Shown here one piece after another: positions 34,820-44,373 of a stretch of DNA of 64,000 bases (position 1 is its first letter; each line of letters begins with the position of its first letter). The DNA is taken from positions 4,030,001-4,094,000 of the forward strand of contig NZ_CP042432.1 in NCBI RefSeq assembly GCF_008033235.1. Reading direction: 5' to 3'. The stretch comes from Anseongella ginsenosidimutans. Lineage in GTDB: Bacteria; Bacteroidota; Bacteroidia; Sphingobacteriales; Sphingobacteriaceae. A program made the translations under genes and the position numbers. The notes under the pieces were generated by a model. The model had not been told where the DNA came from. It saw only the letters and a list, made by a program, of their open reading frames with translations, and ran no database searches.

Positions 34820-37090
34820 ATGGGGCATTTACCTGATTTAATTCGAGATTTAGCGCTCATCCTGGTCGCCGGTGCAATTACGACCATCATTTTCCGGAAA
34901 ATAAAGCAGCCTCTGGTATTAGGTTATATCATTGCCGGATTTCTTGTAGGCCCGCATTTTGAACTCATACCCACAGTCGTTGATAACGCGAACATAAAAA
35001 CGCTGGCCGATATCGGCGTGATCTTCCTTTTATTCGGGCTTGGCCTGGAATTCAGCTTTAAAAAACTTTTGAGGGTGGGAGGCGCGGCTTCCATCACCGC
35101 TTTCGTAGAGATCATTTTTATTACCACAACCGGTTATTTCGCCGGCCAGTTAATGGGCTGGACAACCATGGACAGCTTGTTTTTAGGAGGCATGCTGGCC
35201 AGTTCATCCACGACCATTATTATCCGCGCTTTCGATGAACTGGGAATGAAAACCAAGCAATTTGCACGGATTGTCTTTGGCGTCCTGGTGGTGGAGGATA
35301 TCGTGGTCATTCTGTTAATGGTATTGCTTTCTACTATGGCCGTGAGCCAGCAATTCGAGGGTTCGGAGATGCTGTTTACCGTGCTGAAACTTTTGTTTTT
35401 TCTGGCAGTTTGGTTTATTTCGGGTATTTTCCTGCTGCCTACCCTTCTGAAGAAGGCCCGGAAACTGCTGGATGAAGAAACCCTGCTGATCACCGCAATC
35501 GGGCTTTGCCTGGGCATGGTCGTGCTGGCTACCCAGGTAGGTTTTTCGGCGGAATTAGGGGCTTTTATTATGGGCTCCATTATCGCGGAAACTACTTCGG
35601 CCGAAAAAGTAGAACACCTGATCAAGCCCGTGAAAGATCTCTTCGGGGCCGTGTTTTTTGTTTCAGTAGGCATGATGATAGATCCAAGGGCGATAGCCGA
35701 ATACGGCCTGCCGGTGCTGGTGGTGACCCTGCTGACCCTGGTCGGGAAACTGTTCAGTACCACCCTTGGGGCGATGTTGTCCGGACAACCGTTGAAACAG
35801 TCCATGCAGGTTGGAATGAGCATGGCCCAGATCGGGGAATTTGCCTTTATCGTTGCCACGCTGGGGCTTTCCCTGGGAGTGATCTCCGATTTCCTTTTCC
35901 CGGTAGCGGTGGGCGCTTCAGCCATTACCACCTTTACCACGCCTTACCTGATCAAGCTTTCCGGCCCTTTCCACGATTCTCTTGTAAAGGTGCTTCCGGA
36001 AAAATGGGTCAACGCTTTAAACGCCTATTCTTCAAATACGCAAAAAATACAGGCTGAGAGCGACTGGAAGATCGTGCTTAAATCCTACGCACGGATCGTC
36101 GCGACCAACGGGGTGATCATACTGGCGCTGATGCTGCTGTCTTTTAATTTCCTGATCCCTTTCCTTGCCCGTAATTTCCAGGATGACATGCTCAGAAATA
36201 CGCTTGGCCTGGTCATCTCCTTAGGTATCGGCGCTCCCTTTCTGTGGGCCCTGATGGCCCGGCGCCCGGACAATATTGCCTATAAGGAGTTATGGACAAA
36301 CAGGAAATACAACCGCGGCCCCTTGCTGATCATTGAAATTCTGAGGAACGCCCTGGGGATCCTGCTGATCGGCTTCTGGGTGAACCGCTTCTTTTCCACG
36401 CTGGTAGCCTTGCTGGTAGCTGTTCCAATCATTATCCTGGTAATGGTCATTTTCTCCCAGCGTATCCAGACCCTGTACCGCCGCCTGGAAGGCAGCTTTT
36501 TAAGCAACCTCAATGCCCGCGAAAGAGCCGCTTTGGAAAATGAATCACTTGCTTCCGAGGTGCTGAAGCGGAACTCCTCCCTGCAGCCCGCCCTGGATCC
36601 CTGGGATGCGCATATCGTGGACCTGGAAGTGGGACAGCAGGCCGCCTATGCCGGCGAAACACTTAGAGACCTGGGATGGCGGGAAAAATACGGGATTAAC
36701 GTCGTGTACCTGAAACGCGGCGAGAAATTGATCCATGCTCCCGGGAGGGACCAGAAGGTGCTGCCTTTTGATCATGTGGGTATTATCGCAACGGATGACC
36801 AGCTGCAAACCTTCATGCCTGTATTCAATGCCACCGAGTCTTCCGCCGGCGCCAATATTACCACGGAAGATATTGCCCTGCAAAAGATCGTGATTGACGA
36901 ACACACCAGCCTGCGGGGCCGGACGCTTCGCGACTCAGGCATACGTGAGAACCTGAACGGCCTCGTTGTGGGAATCGAACGGGACGGGAACCGGATCCTC
37001 AACCCCGATTCCAACATGAAATTCGAATGGGACGATATTGTCTGGGTAGTTGGAGACAGGAAGCTGATCCAGCATCTCCGGGACCGGTAG
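34820..37090 (+). CDS. Kef-type monovalent cation:proton antiporter (CPA2) with RCK_C domains
   Basis: A 756-residue membrane protein. Residues 1-390 form the CPA2 exchanger (LFGLGLEFSFKKLL, LVVEDIVVILLMVLLS with the transport-site Asp, GAVFFVSVGMMIDPRA). Two or three further membrane segments follow (about 430-550), and the soluble end carries two TrkA-C/RCK_C-like modules (about 595-665, IVDLEVGQQAAYAGETLRDL; and about 690-750, IVIDEHTSLRGRTLRDSGIR). It likely exports K+ or Na+ in exchange for protons, gated by ligand binding. A TAnnTTTG element (34782-34789) lies upstream. Confidence 0.88.
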   Translation: MGHLPDLIRDLALILVAGAITTIIFRKIKQPLVLGYIIAGFLVGPHFELIPTVVDNANIKTLADIGVIFLLFGLGLEFSFKKLLRVGGAASITAFVEIIFITTTGYFAGQLMGWTTMDSLFLGGMLASSSTTIIIRAFDELGMKTKQFARIVFGVLVVEDIVVILLMVLLSTMAVSQQFEGSEMLFTVLKLLFFLAVWFISGIFLLPTLLKKARKLLDEETLLITAIGLCLGMVVLATQVGFSAELGAFIMGSIIAETTSAEKVEHLIKPVKDLFGAVFFVSVGMMIDPRAIAEYGLPVLVVTLLTLVGKLFSTTLGAMLSGQPLKQSMQVGMSMAQIGEFAFIVATLGLSLGVISDFLFPVAVGASAITTFTTPYLIKLSGPFHDSLVKVLPEKWVNALNAYSSNTQKIQAESDWKIVLKSYARIVATNGVIILALMLLSFNFLIPFLARNFQDDMLRNTLGLVISLGIGAPFLWALMARRPDNIAYKELWTNRKYNRGPLLIIEILRNALGILLIGFWVNRFFSTLVALLVAVPIIILVMVIFSQRIQTLYRRLEGSFLSNLNARERAALENESLASEVLKRNSSLQPALDPWDAHIVDLEVGQQAAYAGETLRDLGWREKYGINVVYLKRGEKLIHAPGRDQKVLPFDHVGIIATDDQLQTFMPVFNATESSAGANITTEDIALQKIVIDEHTSLRGRTLRDSGIRENLNGLVVGIERDGNRILNPDSNMKFEWDDIVWVVGDRKLIQHLRDR

Positions 37091-37121
37091 ATCCGGCGTT
37101 ATCCGCTCCGGCAGGTGATAG

Positions 37122-37157
37122 AAAAAAGAGAGGCGCGTCAATGTATAACGCGCCTCT
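37122..37157 (-). terminator. intrinsic terminator after the YceI gene
   Basis: AGAGGCGCGT (37157-37148 on the minus strand) and ACGCGCCTCT (37138-37129) form a perfect 10-base stem with a 9-base loop, followed on the minus strand by CTTTTTTC. It lies 30 bases after the YceI stop and also faces the end of the antiporter gene. Confidence 0.8.
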
Positions 37158-37186
37158 GGGTACCTGCTATTTCTTATACCGGGAAT

Positions 37187-37762
37187 TTATTGCTTTTTAA
37201 ATTCCCCGTCAGCTTTGATCTGCACCTCGTCGCTGAGCATGGGCGGCGAAAATTTGGAGCCGATGCCAAAGTCAGAACGTTTCAGGGTTCCGGTCAGCTG
37301 GAAACCGGCGGTAGACGAGTTATCACGGTCGCTTACATTGGTTCCCCTGTACCACAGGTCCATGGTCACCGGCTTAGTGACACCGTGCATAGTAAGGTCG
37401 CCCGTAAGTTTATACCTGTCTTTTCCGGCTTTCTTAATTCCCGTACTTTTGAAGGTGATCTTGGGAAACTTTTCCACGTCGAAAAAATCGGCGCTGCGTA
37501 AATGGTTGTCGCGCTTTTCAATTTCGGTATCGATGGAAGCGACCTCAATGGAAAGATCAAAGACCGCATCACTGAAATCTTCTTTAGCAGCTGTAATGGT
37601 GGATTCAAAACTGTTAAACAAGCCCGACACATCTGAAATTCCACTATGCGTAATGGAAAAAGCGACCTTGGAATGAGCCGGATCGGCTTGCCAGGTGGAT
37701 TGGGCAAAAAGTACCGAAGTACTCAGCAGGGCAATCGCCAGAAAGGAGAGGATTTTTTTCAT
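37187..37762 (-). CDS. YceI-family periplasmic protein
   Basis: A 191-residue protein with signal peptide (MKKILSFLAIALLSTSVLFA, then QSTWQADPAHSKVAFSITHS). The YceI lipocalin-like barrel is shown by DPAHSKVAFSITHSGISDV, LRSADFFDVEKFPKITFKST and LTGDLTMHGVTKPVTMD. Such proteins bind polyisoprenoids or similar lipids in the periplasm. Single gene with its own terminator. Confidence 0.9.
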   Translation of the reverse strand: MKKILSFLAIALLSTSVLFAQSTWQADPAHSKVAFSITHSGISDVSGLFNSFESTITAAKEDFSDAVFDLSIEVASIDTEIEKRDNHLRSADFFDVEKFPKITFKSTGIKKAGKDRYKLTGDLTMHGVTKPVTMDLWYRGTNVSDRDNSSTAGFQLTGTLKRSDFGIGSKFSPPMLSDEVQIKADGEFKKQ

Positions 37763-37933
37763 ATCTAAAATTGTTTGTGTGCAAAGTTACAAAGGCGGAA
37801 CGATGTAAAATAACAATTTAAGACAGAAAATCCAAACAGCAGCAGATTCCCCGGAAATGTTCCCTGGGCACAAGAATTTCTTCCGTCTGCGAGTGTTGCG
37901 TGGATTATTGTGCGATCACACGTGTGGCAATCA

Positions 37934-38494
37934 CTAGCCGGTTATTTTCTTTGCCTGTTTCACCAGCTGTTCCAGCAACTTGCGCATCAGGTCTTTCGCC
38001 GTTTCGTCGGTAAGGTTGCCCTGTTCGTCGAACTTGTCTGCCGCGTTAGCGATCATTACCTCCGGCTGGTTTACTGCATGCATATTCAGGAAAACGAACA
38101 TTTGCCGCAGGTGGTACTGTGCCCGGGCCGTGGCGATAGCGCCTATGGAAGCGCCCATTACAGCTGCCGGCTTCCCGTCAAAGGCATTATCGCCGTAGGG
38201 CCTGGAGGCCCAGTCAATGGCATTTTTCAGCACGCCGGGAACAGAGTAATTATATTCCGGCGTCACAAAGAGAATAGCGTCCGCTTCCCTCACCTTCTGC
38301 TTTAGTTCCACGATCTTTTGAGGCGGATTATTTTCCTCGTCCTGGTTAAAGCCGGGAATACTGCCTTCCAGTTCGAAAACTTCCAGCACCGCTCCTTCGG
38401 GTACCAGTTTTACCGCTTCCTGCAAGGTAGCCCGGTTGAAGGATTGCCGCCTCAGGCTTCCGGCGATACCGAGAATACGAAATTGAGAATCCAT
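37934..38494 (-). CDS. NADPH-dependent FMN reductase
   Basis: Start chosen at ATG 38494 (MDSQFRILGIAGSLRRQSFN), where the flavodoxin-like fold begins; an upstream in-frame start would overlap the promoter of the divergent MATE gene. FMN-binding GSLRRQSFN and the EYNYSVPGVLKNAIDWASRP motif define the azoreductase/chromate-reductase-like family. 186 residues, soluble. Confidence 0.88.
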   Translation of the reverse strand: MDSQFRILGIAGSLRRQSFNRATLQEAVKLVPEGAVLEVFELEGSIPGFNQDEENNPPQKIVELKQKVREADAILFVTPEYNYSVPGVLKNAIDWASRPYGDNAFDGKPAAVMGASIGAIATARAQYHLRQMFVFLNMHAVNQPEVMIANAADKFDEQGNLTDETAKDLMRKLLEQLVKQAKKITG

Positions 38495-38541
38495 AAGCTT
38501 TTTGCTTAGCGATTGCAAAAGCTGTACCGTATTTTTGCCGC

Positions 38542-39888
38542 ATGTCTGCGAATGCGCTTTACGGAGAAGCAAATAAAACGGTTAAACTGGCCAGCCCCAT
38601 TATCCTGGGGGAGCTGGCCCAGATGACCCTGAGCCTGATCGACACGGCGATGGTTGGAGCGGTAAGTTATAAGCAGCTGGCAGCGGTGGCGCTGGTAATG
38701 AGCGTGGTTAATATCCCCTTTATCTTCGGGATTGGCATGACCATGTCCATTTCGCAAATGGTGTCGATGGCGCACGGGCGCTACGACAGCCAGCGGGTAT
38801 CCCATTACTTCTATAACGGTTTCTGGCTGAGCGCGGCGACTGCCCTGCTGATCTTTCTCGGACTGGAATTCGGACGGAATATTCTTTTTCACCTGGACCA
38901 GGATCCGGAGGTGGCCCGCCTGGCCGTGCCCTTTCTGCGCATTACCAGCATTTCGGTGATTCCCATGCTTTTGTTCATGGCCCTGAAGCAGTTTACCGAC
39001 GGCCTTGAATATACCCGGACGGCAATGATCCTTTCATTGGCGGCACTGCCGCTGAACGCTTTCCTGAACTGGCTGCTCATTTTCGGCAACTGGGGATTCC
39101 CGCGGCTGGAACTGGTGGGCGCAGCCTGGGGAACGCTGATCAGCCGCAGCCTTATTTTCTTTATACTGGCCGGGATCATCATCAGCCATAAACGCTTTCG
39201 CCGTTACGTGGCCGTAAGGCGGAACCAATGGAAATTCAAGTGGGAGACAATGAAAGAATTACTGCGCATAGGCGTTCCAAGCAGCCTTCAGGCGGGAATG
39301 GAAGTAAGCGTTTTCGCGGTTTCGGCTATCCTGGTGGGCACGATCGGCGCTATTGAACAGGCAGCCCATCAGATTGCCATGAATTGCGCCGCCTTTACCT
39401 TCATGGTTTCGATGGGATTGGCACAGGGAGGATCCATCCGTATCAGCAATGCCTACGGGCGCGGTGACCGGCTAAAAATACAACAGATAGGCAAGAGCAG
39501 CCTGCTGACGGCACTGGCATACGGCCTCCTTTGCTGCATTGTCTTCGCCGTTTTCAGGCGGCAGCTGCCCCTGCTGTTTAATGATAATGCGGCCGTGATC
39601 AGCCTTGCCGCTACACTTTTGCTGTTTGCTTCCGTTTTCCAGATATCGGACGCCACACAGGCCGTGAACGTGGGCATTCTGCGGGGCATCAAGGATGTCA
39701 AAGTCCCTACCCTGCTTGTAGCGGTTTCTTACTGGATCATTGGCGTTCCCTCCGGTTACCTGCTGGCCTTTCACTTTAACATGGGCGCAACCGGTATCTG
39801 GAGCGGGCTGATCATAGGGCTGAGCCTGGTATCCTTCTTCCTGACCCTGCGTTTTCTGAAACTCGGAAAAGAGGCTCGGCTGAATTGA
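38542..39888 (+). CDS. MATE family multidrug efflux transporter
   Basis: A 448-residue protein with twelve expected membrane helices in two six-helix halves (PIILGELAQMTLSLIDTAMV; then GVPSSLQAGMEVSVFAVSAI in the second half). The first-half motif (LIDTAMVGAVSYKQLAAVAL) is typical of NorM/DinF-like MATE proteins that exchange drugs or dyes for Na+ or H+. Divergent from the FMN reductase and convergent with htpG, which it abuts without a gap. Confidence 0.9.
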   Translation: MSANALYGEANKTVKLASPIILGELAQMTLSLIDTAMVGAVSYKQLAAVALVMSVVNIPFIFGIGMTMSISQMVSMAHGRYDSQRVSHYFYNGFWLSAATALLIFLGLEFGRNILFHLDQDPEVARLAVPFLRITSISVIPMLLFMALKQFTDGLEYTRTAMILSLAALPLNAFLNWLLIFGNWGFPRLELVGAAWGTLISRSLIFFILAGIIISHKRFRRYVAVRRNQWKFKWETMKELLRIGVPSSLQAGMEVSVFAVSAILVGTIGAIEQAAHQIAMNCAAFTFMVSMGLAQGGSIRISNAYGRGDRLKIQQIGKSSLLTALAYGLLCCIVFAVFRRQLPLLFNDNAAVISLAATLLLFASVFQISDATQAVNVGILRGIKDVKVPTLLVAVSYWIIGVPSGYLLAFHFNMGATGIWSGLIIGLSLVSFFLTLRFLKLGKEARLN

Positions 39889-41775
39889 TCAGTCCCCGAT
39901 CAGGTGTACGCTCCGGTTGACAAATGCTGTCAGTTCGGCGCCGCTGAGCATGCCCCGGGAGAGCAAGGCCAGGTCAACCGCCTGCCGTGCAAGCAGCGCT
40001 TGTTTCTCCTGGTTCTCCGCATTCAGTATCCGTAAAATGAGGGGGTGATTGCCATTCACCACCACCTGGTACCGGTCGGGCATATTGCCGTAAAAACTCA
40101 TTCCTCCCGTCTTCGCCATTTCCTTCATTCGCTGGGTGAATTCATCAACGGTTACGGTAACCGGAGCGTCTCCCGGGCTAAGGGACTCCACTTCCACCGT
40201 CATATCCGGCTTATCCACCGCCCTGGCAAATACTTCCTTCACCCCTTTTACCTGTTCCTCGCTCAGCAGGGTTTCGGTTGCTTCCTCTTTAGGGATCAGT
40301 TTATCGGCCACATCCGAATCCACTCTTTTCAGGGAGGTCTTTTCCAGTTTTTGTTCCAGCTGGCTTACAAAATGGTTGTCAACCGGGGAATCCAGCAGCA
40401 ACACATCATAGCCTTTTTTTGCCGCCGACTGAATATAGGTATCCTGTACCGCGGGATCTGAAGAATAGAGGTAGACCAGGTTGCCGTCTTTGTCCGTTTG
40501 CAGGCCGGCCGCCTTTTCACGGTATTCTTCAAGGGTAAAATGTTCTCCTTTTACGTTGGTCAGCAGGCCGAATTCTTTCGCCTTTTCGTAAAACTTTTCA
40601 TCGGTGATCATTCCGTATTTTACGAAGAGGCCGATATCCTTCCATTTTTCCTCGTATCCCTTCCGGTCATTCTTGAAAAGTTCCGACAGTTTATCGGCGA
40701 CTTTTTTACTGATATAGCTATTGATCTTCTTTACGCTGCTGTCGGCCTGCAGGAAGCTGCGGGAAACATTCAGCGGAATGTCCGGCGAATCGATGATACC
40801 ATGCAGCAGCATCAGGAAATCCGGGACAATGTCTTTTACCTCATCGGTAATGAAAACCTGCCGGGAAAAGAGCTTGATCTTATTCCGCTGGAATTCCAGT
40901 TCATTCTTTACCTGCGGAAAATAAAGAATACCAGTCAGGTTAAAGGGATAATCTACGTTAAGATGGATCCAGAAAAGCGGATCCGGCGACATCGGGTAAA
41001 GTTCCCGGTAAAATTCCAGGTAATCTTCATCCTTCAGGTCGGCGGGCTTCCGGGTCCAGGCGGGCGAGGTGTTATTAATGATATTATCGCTCTCCACCTG
41101 TTTGTACTTCGGCTTACCTTCTTCATCCTCTCCGTCGGGCTCCTGTAAGGATTTCGTGCCGAATTTAACCGGAACGGGCAGGAATTTACAATACTTGTCA
41201 AGGATCACCTGCAGCCGGTAGCGGTCCAGGAATTCTTTCGCGTCTTCGTTGATATGAAGAATAATGTCTGTCCCCCGCTCCGTCCGCTTTCCTTTTTTTA
41301 TTTCAAAACTGGTGCTGCCGTCGCATTCCCAATGGACCGGCTCCGCTCCTTCCTGGTAGGAAAGGGTTTCTATTTCCACCAGTCCCGCCACCATAAAGGC
41401 TGAATAAAAGCCCAGCCCGAACTTCCCGATGATCTCACCGGCATCCTTTGCCTTTTCATACTTTTCCAGGAATTCGCTGGCGCCGGAAAATGCGATCTGG
41501 TTGATATATTTTTTTACCTCTTCAGCCGTCATGCCAATACCGCGGTCTGAAATAGTGATGGTCTTTTCCTTTTCGTCAAATGCAACTTCCACCCTGAGAT
41601 CGCCCAGATCTCCGCTGAACTGCCCCAAAGAGGATAGCCGTTTGGCTTTCTGGGTCGCATCAACTGCGTTGGAGACCAGCTCGCGCAGAAAGATCTCGTT
41701 ATCAGAGTATAAAAATTTCTTAATGATGGGGAAGATGTTCTCCGTGTGAATTGAAATAGTTCCTTTTTCCTGCAT
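39889..41775 (-). CDS. htpG: molecular chaperone HtpG (Hsp90)
   Basis: About 628 residues from ATG 41775 (MQEKGTISIHTENIFPIIKK), which matches known HtpG starts better than the in-frame codon 39 bases upstream. The GHKL ATPase is clear: EIFLRELVSNAVDATQKAKR (Mg-binding Asn), DRGIGMTAEEV and GKFGLGFYSAFMVA. The middle domain has the catalytic Arg region (NVSRSFLQADSSVKKI). Length and domains are normal. It refolds stressed proteins in the cytoplasm. Confidence 0.95.
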   Translation of the reverse strand: MQEKGTISIHTENIFPIIKKFLYSDNEIFLRELVSNAVDATQKAKRLSSLGQFSGDLGDLRVEVAFDEKEKTITISDRGIGMTAEEVKKYINQIAFSGASEFLEKYEKAKDAGEIIGKFGLGFYSAFMVAGLVEIETLSYQEGAEPVHWECDGSTSFEIKKGKRTERGTDIILHINEDAKEFLDRYRLQVILDKYCKFLPVPVKFGTKSLQEPDGEDEEGKPKYKQVESDNIINNTSPAWTRKPADLKDEDYLEFYRELYPMSPDPLFWIHLNVDYPFNLTGILYFPQVKNELEFQRNKIKLFSRQVFITDEVKDIVPDFLMLLHGIIDSPDIPLNVSRSFLQADSSVKKINSYISKKVADKLSELFKNDRKGYEEKWKDIGLFVKYGMITDEKFYEKAKEFGLLTNVKGEHFTLEEYREKAAGLQTDKDGNLVYLYSSDPAVQDTYIQSAAKKGYDVLLLDSPVDNHFVSQLEQKLEKTSLKRVDSDVADKLIPKEEATETLLSEEQVKGVKEVFARAVDKPDMTVEVESLSPGDAPVTVTVDEFTQRMKEMAKTGGMSFYGNMPDRYQVVVNGNHPLILRILNAENQEKQALLARQAVDLALLSRGMLSGAELTAFVNRSVHLIGD

Positions 41776-41881
41776 GATCTTCTGATTTGAAACACCAGCT
41801 CTTCCGCAAGTCACATTCCAAAGTGCGGAAAACAGTCAAATTGGCAGACAAATGCTATCTTTACCCGCAAAAGTGTTCATA

Positions 41882-42667
41882 ATGCGACTTGAAAGACATC
41901 CTGGTTTCCTGTGCTTCCTCGCCTTTGTTTCCCTGCTCTTGATTTCTAATCTGCCGGCAGCCGCCCAAACCCTGTACGTGATGAGCTATAATATTCATCA
42001 TGGGGCCGACCGCGCGGAGAAGCCGACCCTGGAAGAGATCGGGCGCTTTATCAAAACATCGGGAGCGGACCTGATAGGATTGCAGGAAGTTGACAGCCTT
42101 TGCGGGCGTTCAGGCAACGTGGACCAGATGAAAGAGCTGGCGGCGATTACCGGGATGCATTATGCTTTTGTCAGGCACTTCGCTTACGACGGAGGCGCCT
42201 ATGGGTTGGGCATACTCTCCCGCTACCCTGTTTCCGAGGTGAAAAATCACCGGATCACCTCGCTTTCAAAAGCAGGAAAGGGTTCGCTTGCCTTGCTTTC
42301 GGCAGTCATTACCTTACCGGGGAAGAAGAAAGTGCAGTTTGCCACCGTCCATTTCGCCCTTGATCAACCTACCCGCCTCACCCAGTCCGGTGAAACCATG
42401 GAATTCTTAAAAGGTTCGCTCCCGGTAATTCTTACCGGCGACCTCAATGCCGAACCAGGGCAGGAAGAAATTACGCAGTTGGGGAAGATTTTTTCGTTCG
42501 GCGGCCTTCACAGCGGGCCCACCTATCCCGACCAGGAGCCGGTAAAAAAAATCGATTACATCCTGGTGAGCAAAGACCACCTGAAAAAATTTACGCGAAC
42601 AAAGGTATGGGAAGGCGTTCAGCATTCAGATCACCTGCCTTTATCAACTGAAGCGAAGCTGAGATAG
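41882..42667 (+). CDS. secreted endonuclease/exonuclease/phosphatase family protein
   Basis: About 261 residues from ATG 41882 with a signal peptide (FLCFLAFVSLLLISNLPAAA). EEP-fold metal and catalytic motifs appear in order: VMSYNIHHGAD, ADLIGLQEVDS, TGDLNAEPGQEE and the terminal HSDHLPL. Exported members in Bacteroidota are phosphodiesterases or phosphatases of unknown substrate, for example lipid or sugar phosphates. Confidence 0.85.
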   Translation: MRLERHPGFLCFLAFVSLLLISNLPAAAQTLYVMSYNIHHGADRAEKPTLEEIGRFIKTSGADLIGLQEVDSLCGRSGNVDQMKELAAITGMHYAFVRHFAYDGGAYGLGILSRYPVSEVKNHRITSLSKAGKGSLALLSAVITLPGKKKVQFATVHFALDQPTRLTQSGETMEFLKGSLPVILTGDLNAEPGQEEITQLGKIFSFGGLHSGPTYPDQEPVKKIDYILVSKDHLKKFTRTKVWEGVQHSDHLPLSTEAKLR

Positions 42668-42700
42668 CAGCCGCCTTTCTGGCACCATTATGGGACCAGG

Positions 42701-43855
42701 TTGTTTATGCAACCTTTATCAGCAACCGACTTTACAAAACTGGCCACTTTCCGGTCTTCGCCGGCCATTTCCATCTATATTCCCACGCATCGATCAGGGG
42801 TGGAAGTGAACGAGCTTCAGGACGCGCAATTATTCAAGAGCCTGCTCCAGGAAACGCGGAAAAAGCTGGATGAACATGGAATGAAAAAGGGCGAAATAGC
42901 CCCTTTGGTCCAGGCAGGCGCAGACCTGTTGGAGGATGACGATTTCTGGCGGAACCAGCAGCAGAGTTTAGGCGTTTTTATGGGAAAAGATTTTTTCTTC
43001 GCTGTAAAAATGCCTGACAAGGTAAACAGCGAAGTTTTTGTCGGCCCCCATTTTCATGTGATTCCCCTGTTCCCGCTGCTGAAACCCAAGCCTTTTTTCT
43101 TCCTGGTGCTTAGTAAAGGGAATGCCCGCTTTTTCCGCGGCAACCGGTTTGGAATAGGGGAAATGGAGGTGAAGGGCCTTCCGAACGGAATCGATGACGT
43201 CATCCATTTCGAAGAAAAAGGCGGGCAGCAAACCTTCCGCCGCGGTGGCAACAAAGGGAAAGCCGCCTTCCACGGGCACGGTGCAGGCCTGGCGGACGAA
43301 GACGAATACATTGCGCTGTACCTGAAAGAAGTGGATCAGACGCTGATGACTGAGGTGCTTGCCGCAGAAAAGGCGCCGCTGCTGCTGGCGGGAGCCGAAG
43401 GAATGATCACCCGGTACAGGCAGGAATCCCGCTACCCGCATGTGGCGGCAATGAGCCTCCCGGGGAATCACGAACACGAGAATACCAGCGACCTGTTTGA
43501 AAAAGTCCTCCCGGTACTGCAGCCCTATTTCGAAGAGGATACGGAAAACGCGTTAAAAAACTATTATAATCATTCTGCCACTTCCCTTTCTTCTACTGAT
43601 CCTTTCAAAGTATTCGCTGCCTGCTTTTACGGGAAGGTTTCCGACCTCTTCGTGGATGCGGGCCTTCACATAAGGGGCGTGTTTAACCCGGAAACCGGGC
43701 AGGCGAGCTTCCGGGAAAACTTCGGTATAGCTACTGACTGCCTTGTTAACCAGGGAGCGGTCCAGGCCTACCTGGCCAATGGCAATGTGCATGTGCTGAA
43801 AAAAGAAAAGATGCCGGAGGGAGGCAAGGTAGCGGCGTTTATGAGATATGCATAA
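42701..43855 (+). CDS. baeRF-type (bacterial archaeo-eukaryotic release factor-like) protein
   Basis: A 384-residue soluble protein. SISIYIPTHRSGVEVNELQD-like N-terminal region (residues 22-42), the long middle segment with FFLVLSKGNARFFRGNRFGI, and the C-terminal DLFVDAGLHIRGVFN region match the baeRF families that resemble eukaryotic release factor 1 domains 2/3. They are thought to act in ribosome rescue or stress; none of this is shown directly here. It heads the stress-related gene neighbourhood. Confidence 0.7.
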   Translation: MFMQPLSATDFTKLATFRSSPAISIYIPTHRSGVEVNELQDAQLFKSLLQETRKKLDEHGMKKGEIAPLVQAGADLLEDDDFWRNQQQSLGVFMGKDFFFAVKMPDKVNSEVFVGPHFHVIPLFPLLKPKPFFFLVLSKGNARFFRGNRFGIGEMEVKGLPNGIDDVIHFEEKGGQQTFRRGGNKGKAAFHGHGAGLADEDEYIALYLKEVDQTLMTEVLAAEKAPLLLAGAEGMITRYRQESRYPHVAAMSLPGNHEHENTSDLFEKVLPVLQPYFEEDTENALKNYYNHSATSLSSTDPFKVFAACFYGKVSDLFVDAGLHIRGVFNPETGQASFRENFGIATDCLVNQGAVQAYLANGNVHVLKKEKMPEGGKVAAFMRYA

Positions 43856-43887
43856 ATTTCTCAAAACAAACAGAAAGCGAGGTACTC

Positions 43888-44358
43888 ATGACAACAAACC
43901 AGGCGCTGAATTTTGATAAGTACGCACAGGAAGGCAACCTGTTCATGCACGAACTCGGCGAAATGCTCAACCACCCCGGGGAGCAGGATCGCGCCCAGGC
44001 AGGGAGGCTGCTTCGGGCTGTTCTGCATACCCTCCGTGAGCATATCAGCGTAGGACAGTCCCTGAACCTGATCGCCCAGTTCCCCATGTTCCTCAAGGCG
44101 ATCTATGTGGATCAATGGAAGCTTTCCGCTGATCGGGAAAGGATAAAAACGATGGAAGAATTTACGGGGGAGGTAGAGAACAAACAGCGTGAAGAAGGAG
44201 AAGTTAATTTTGACTGGAATGAACCTACCAGCACGCTGGTGGAAAAGGTCCTTATCTCCCTGGGCAAGTATGTCTCCGCGGGAGAGTTAAGCGACGTAGA
44301 AGCTGAACTTCCCGGCGAAATACGCCGCTTCCTGCAAGAGCGCGTGGGCGGTGAATAA
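43888..44358 (+). CDS. DUF2267 protein
   Basis: A 156-residue protein made of two helical repeats (AGRLLRAVLHTLREHISVGQ, then SLNLIAQFPMFLKAIYVDQW, and VEKVLISLGKYVSAGELSDV), characteristic of DUF2267. The family is common beside general-stress genes; its biochemical role is unknown. It lies 32 bases after the baeRF gene and 15 before the SDR gene, likely one operon. Confidence 0.8.
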   Translation: MTTNQALNFDKYAQEGNLFMHELGEMLNHPGEQDRAQAGRLLRAVLHTLREHISVGQSLNLIAQFPMFLKAIYVDQWKLSADRERIKTMEEFTGEVENKQREEGEVNFDWNEPTSTLVEKVLISLGKYVSAGELSDVEAELPGEIRRFLQERVGGE

Positions 44359-44373
44359 AATTAATGCACGACT

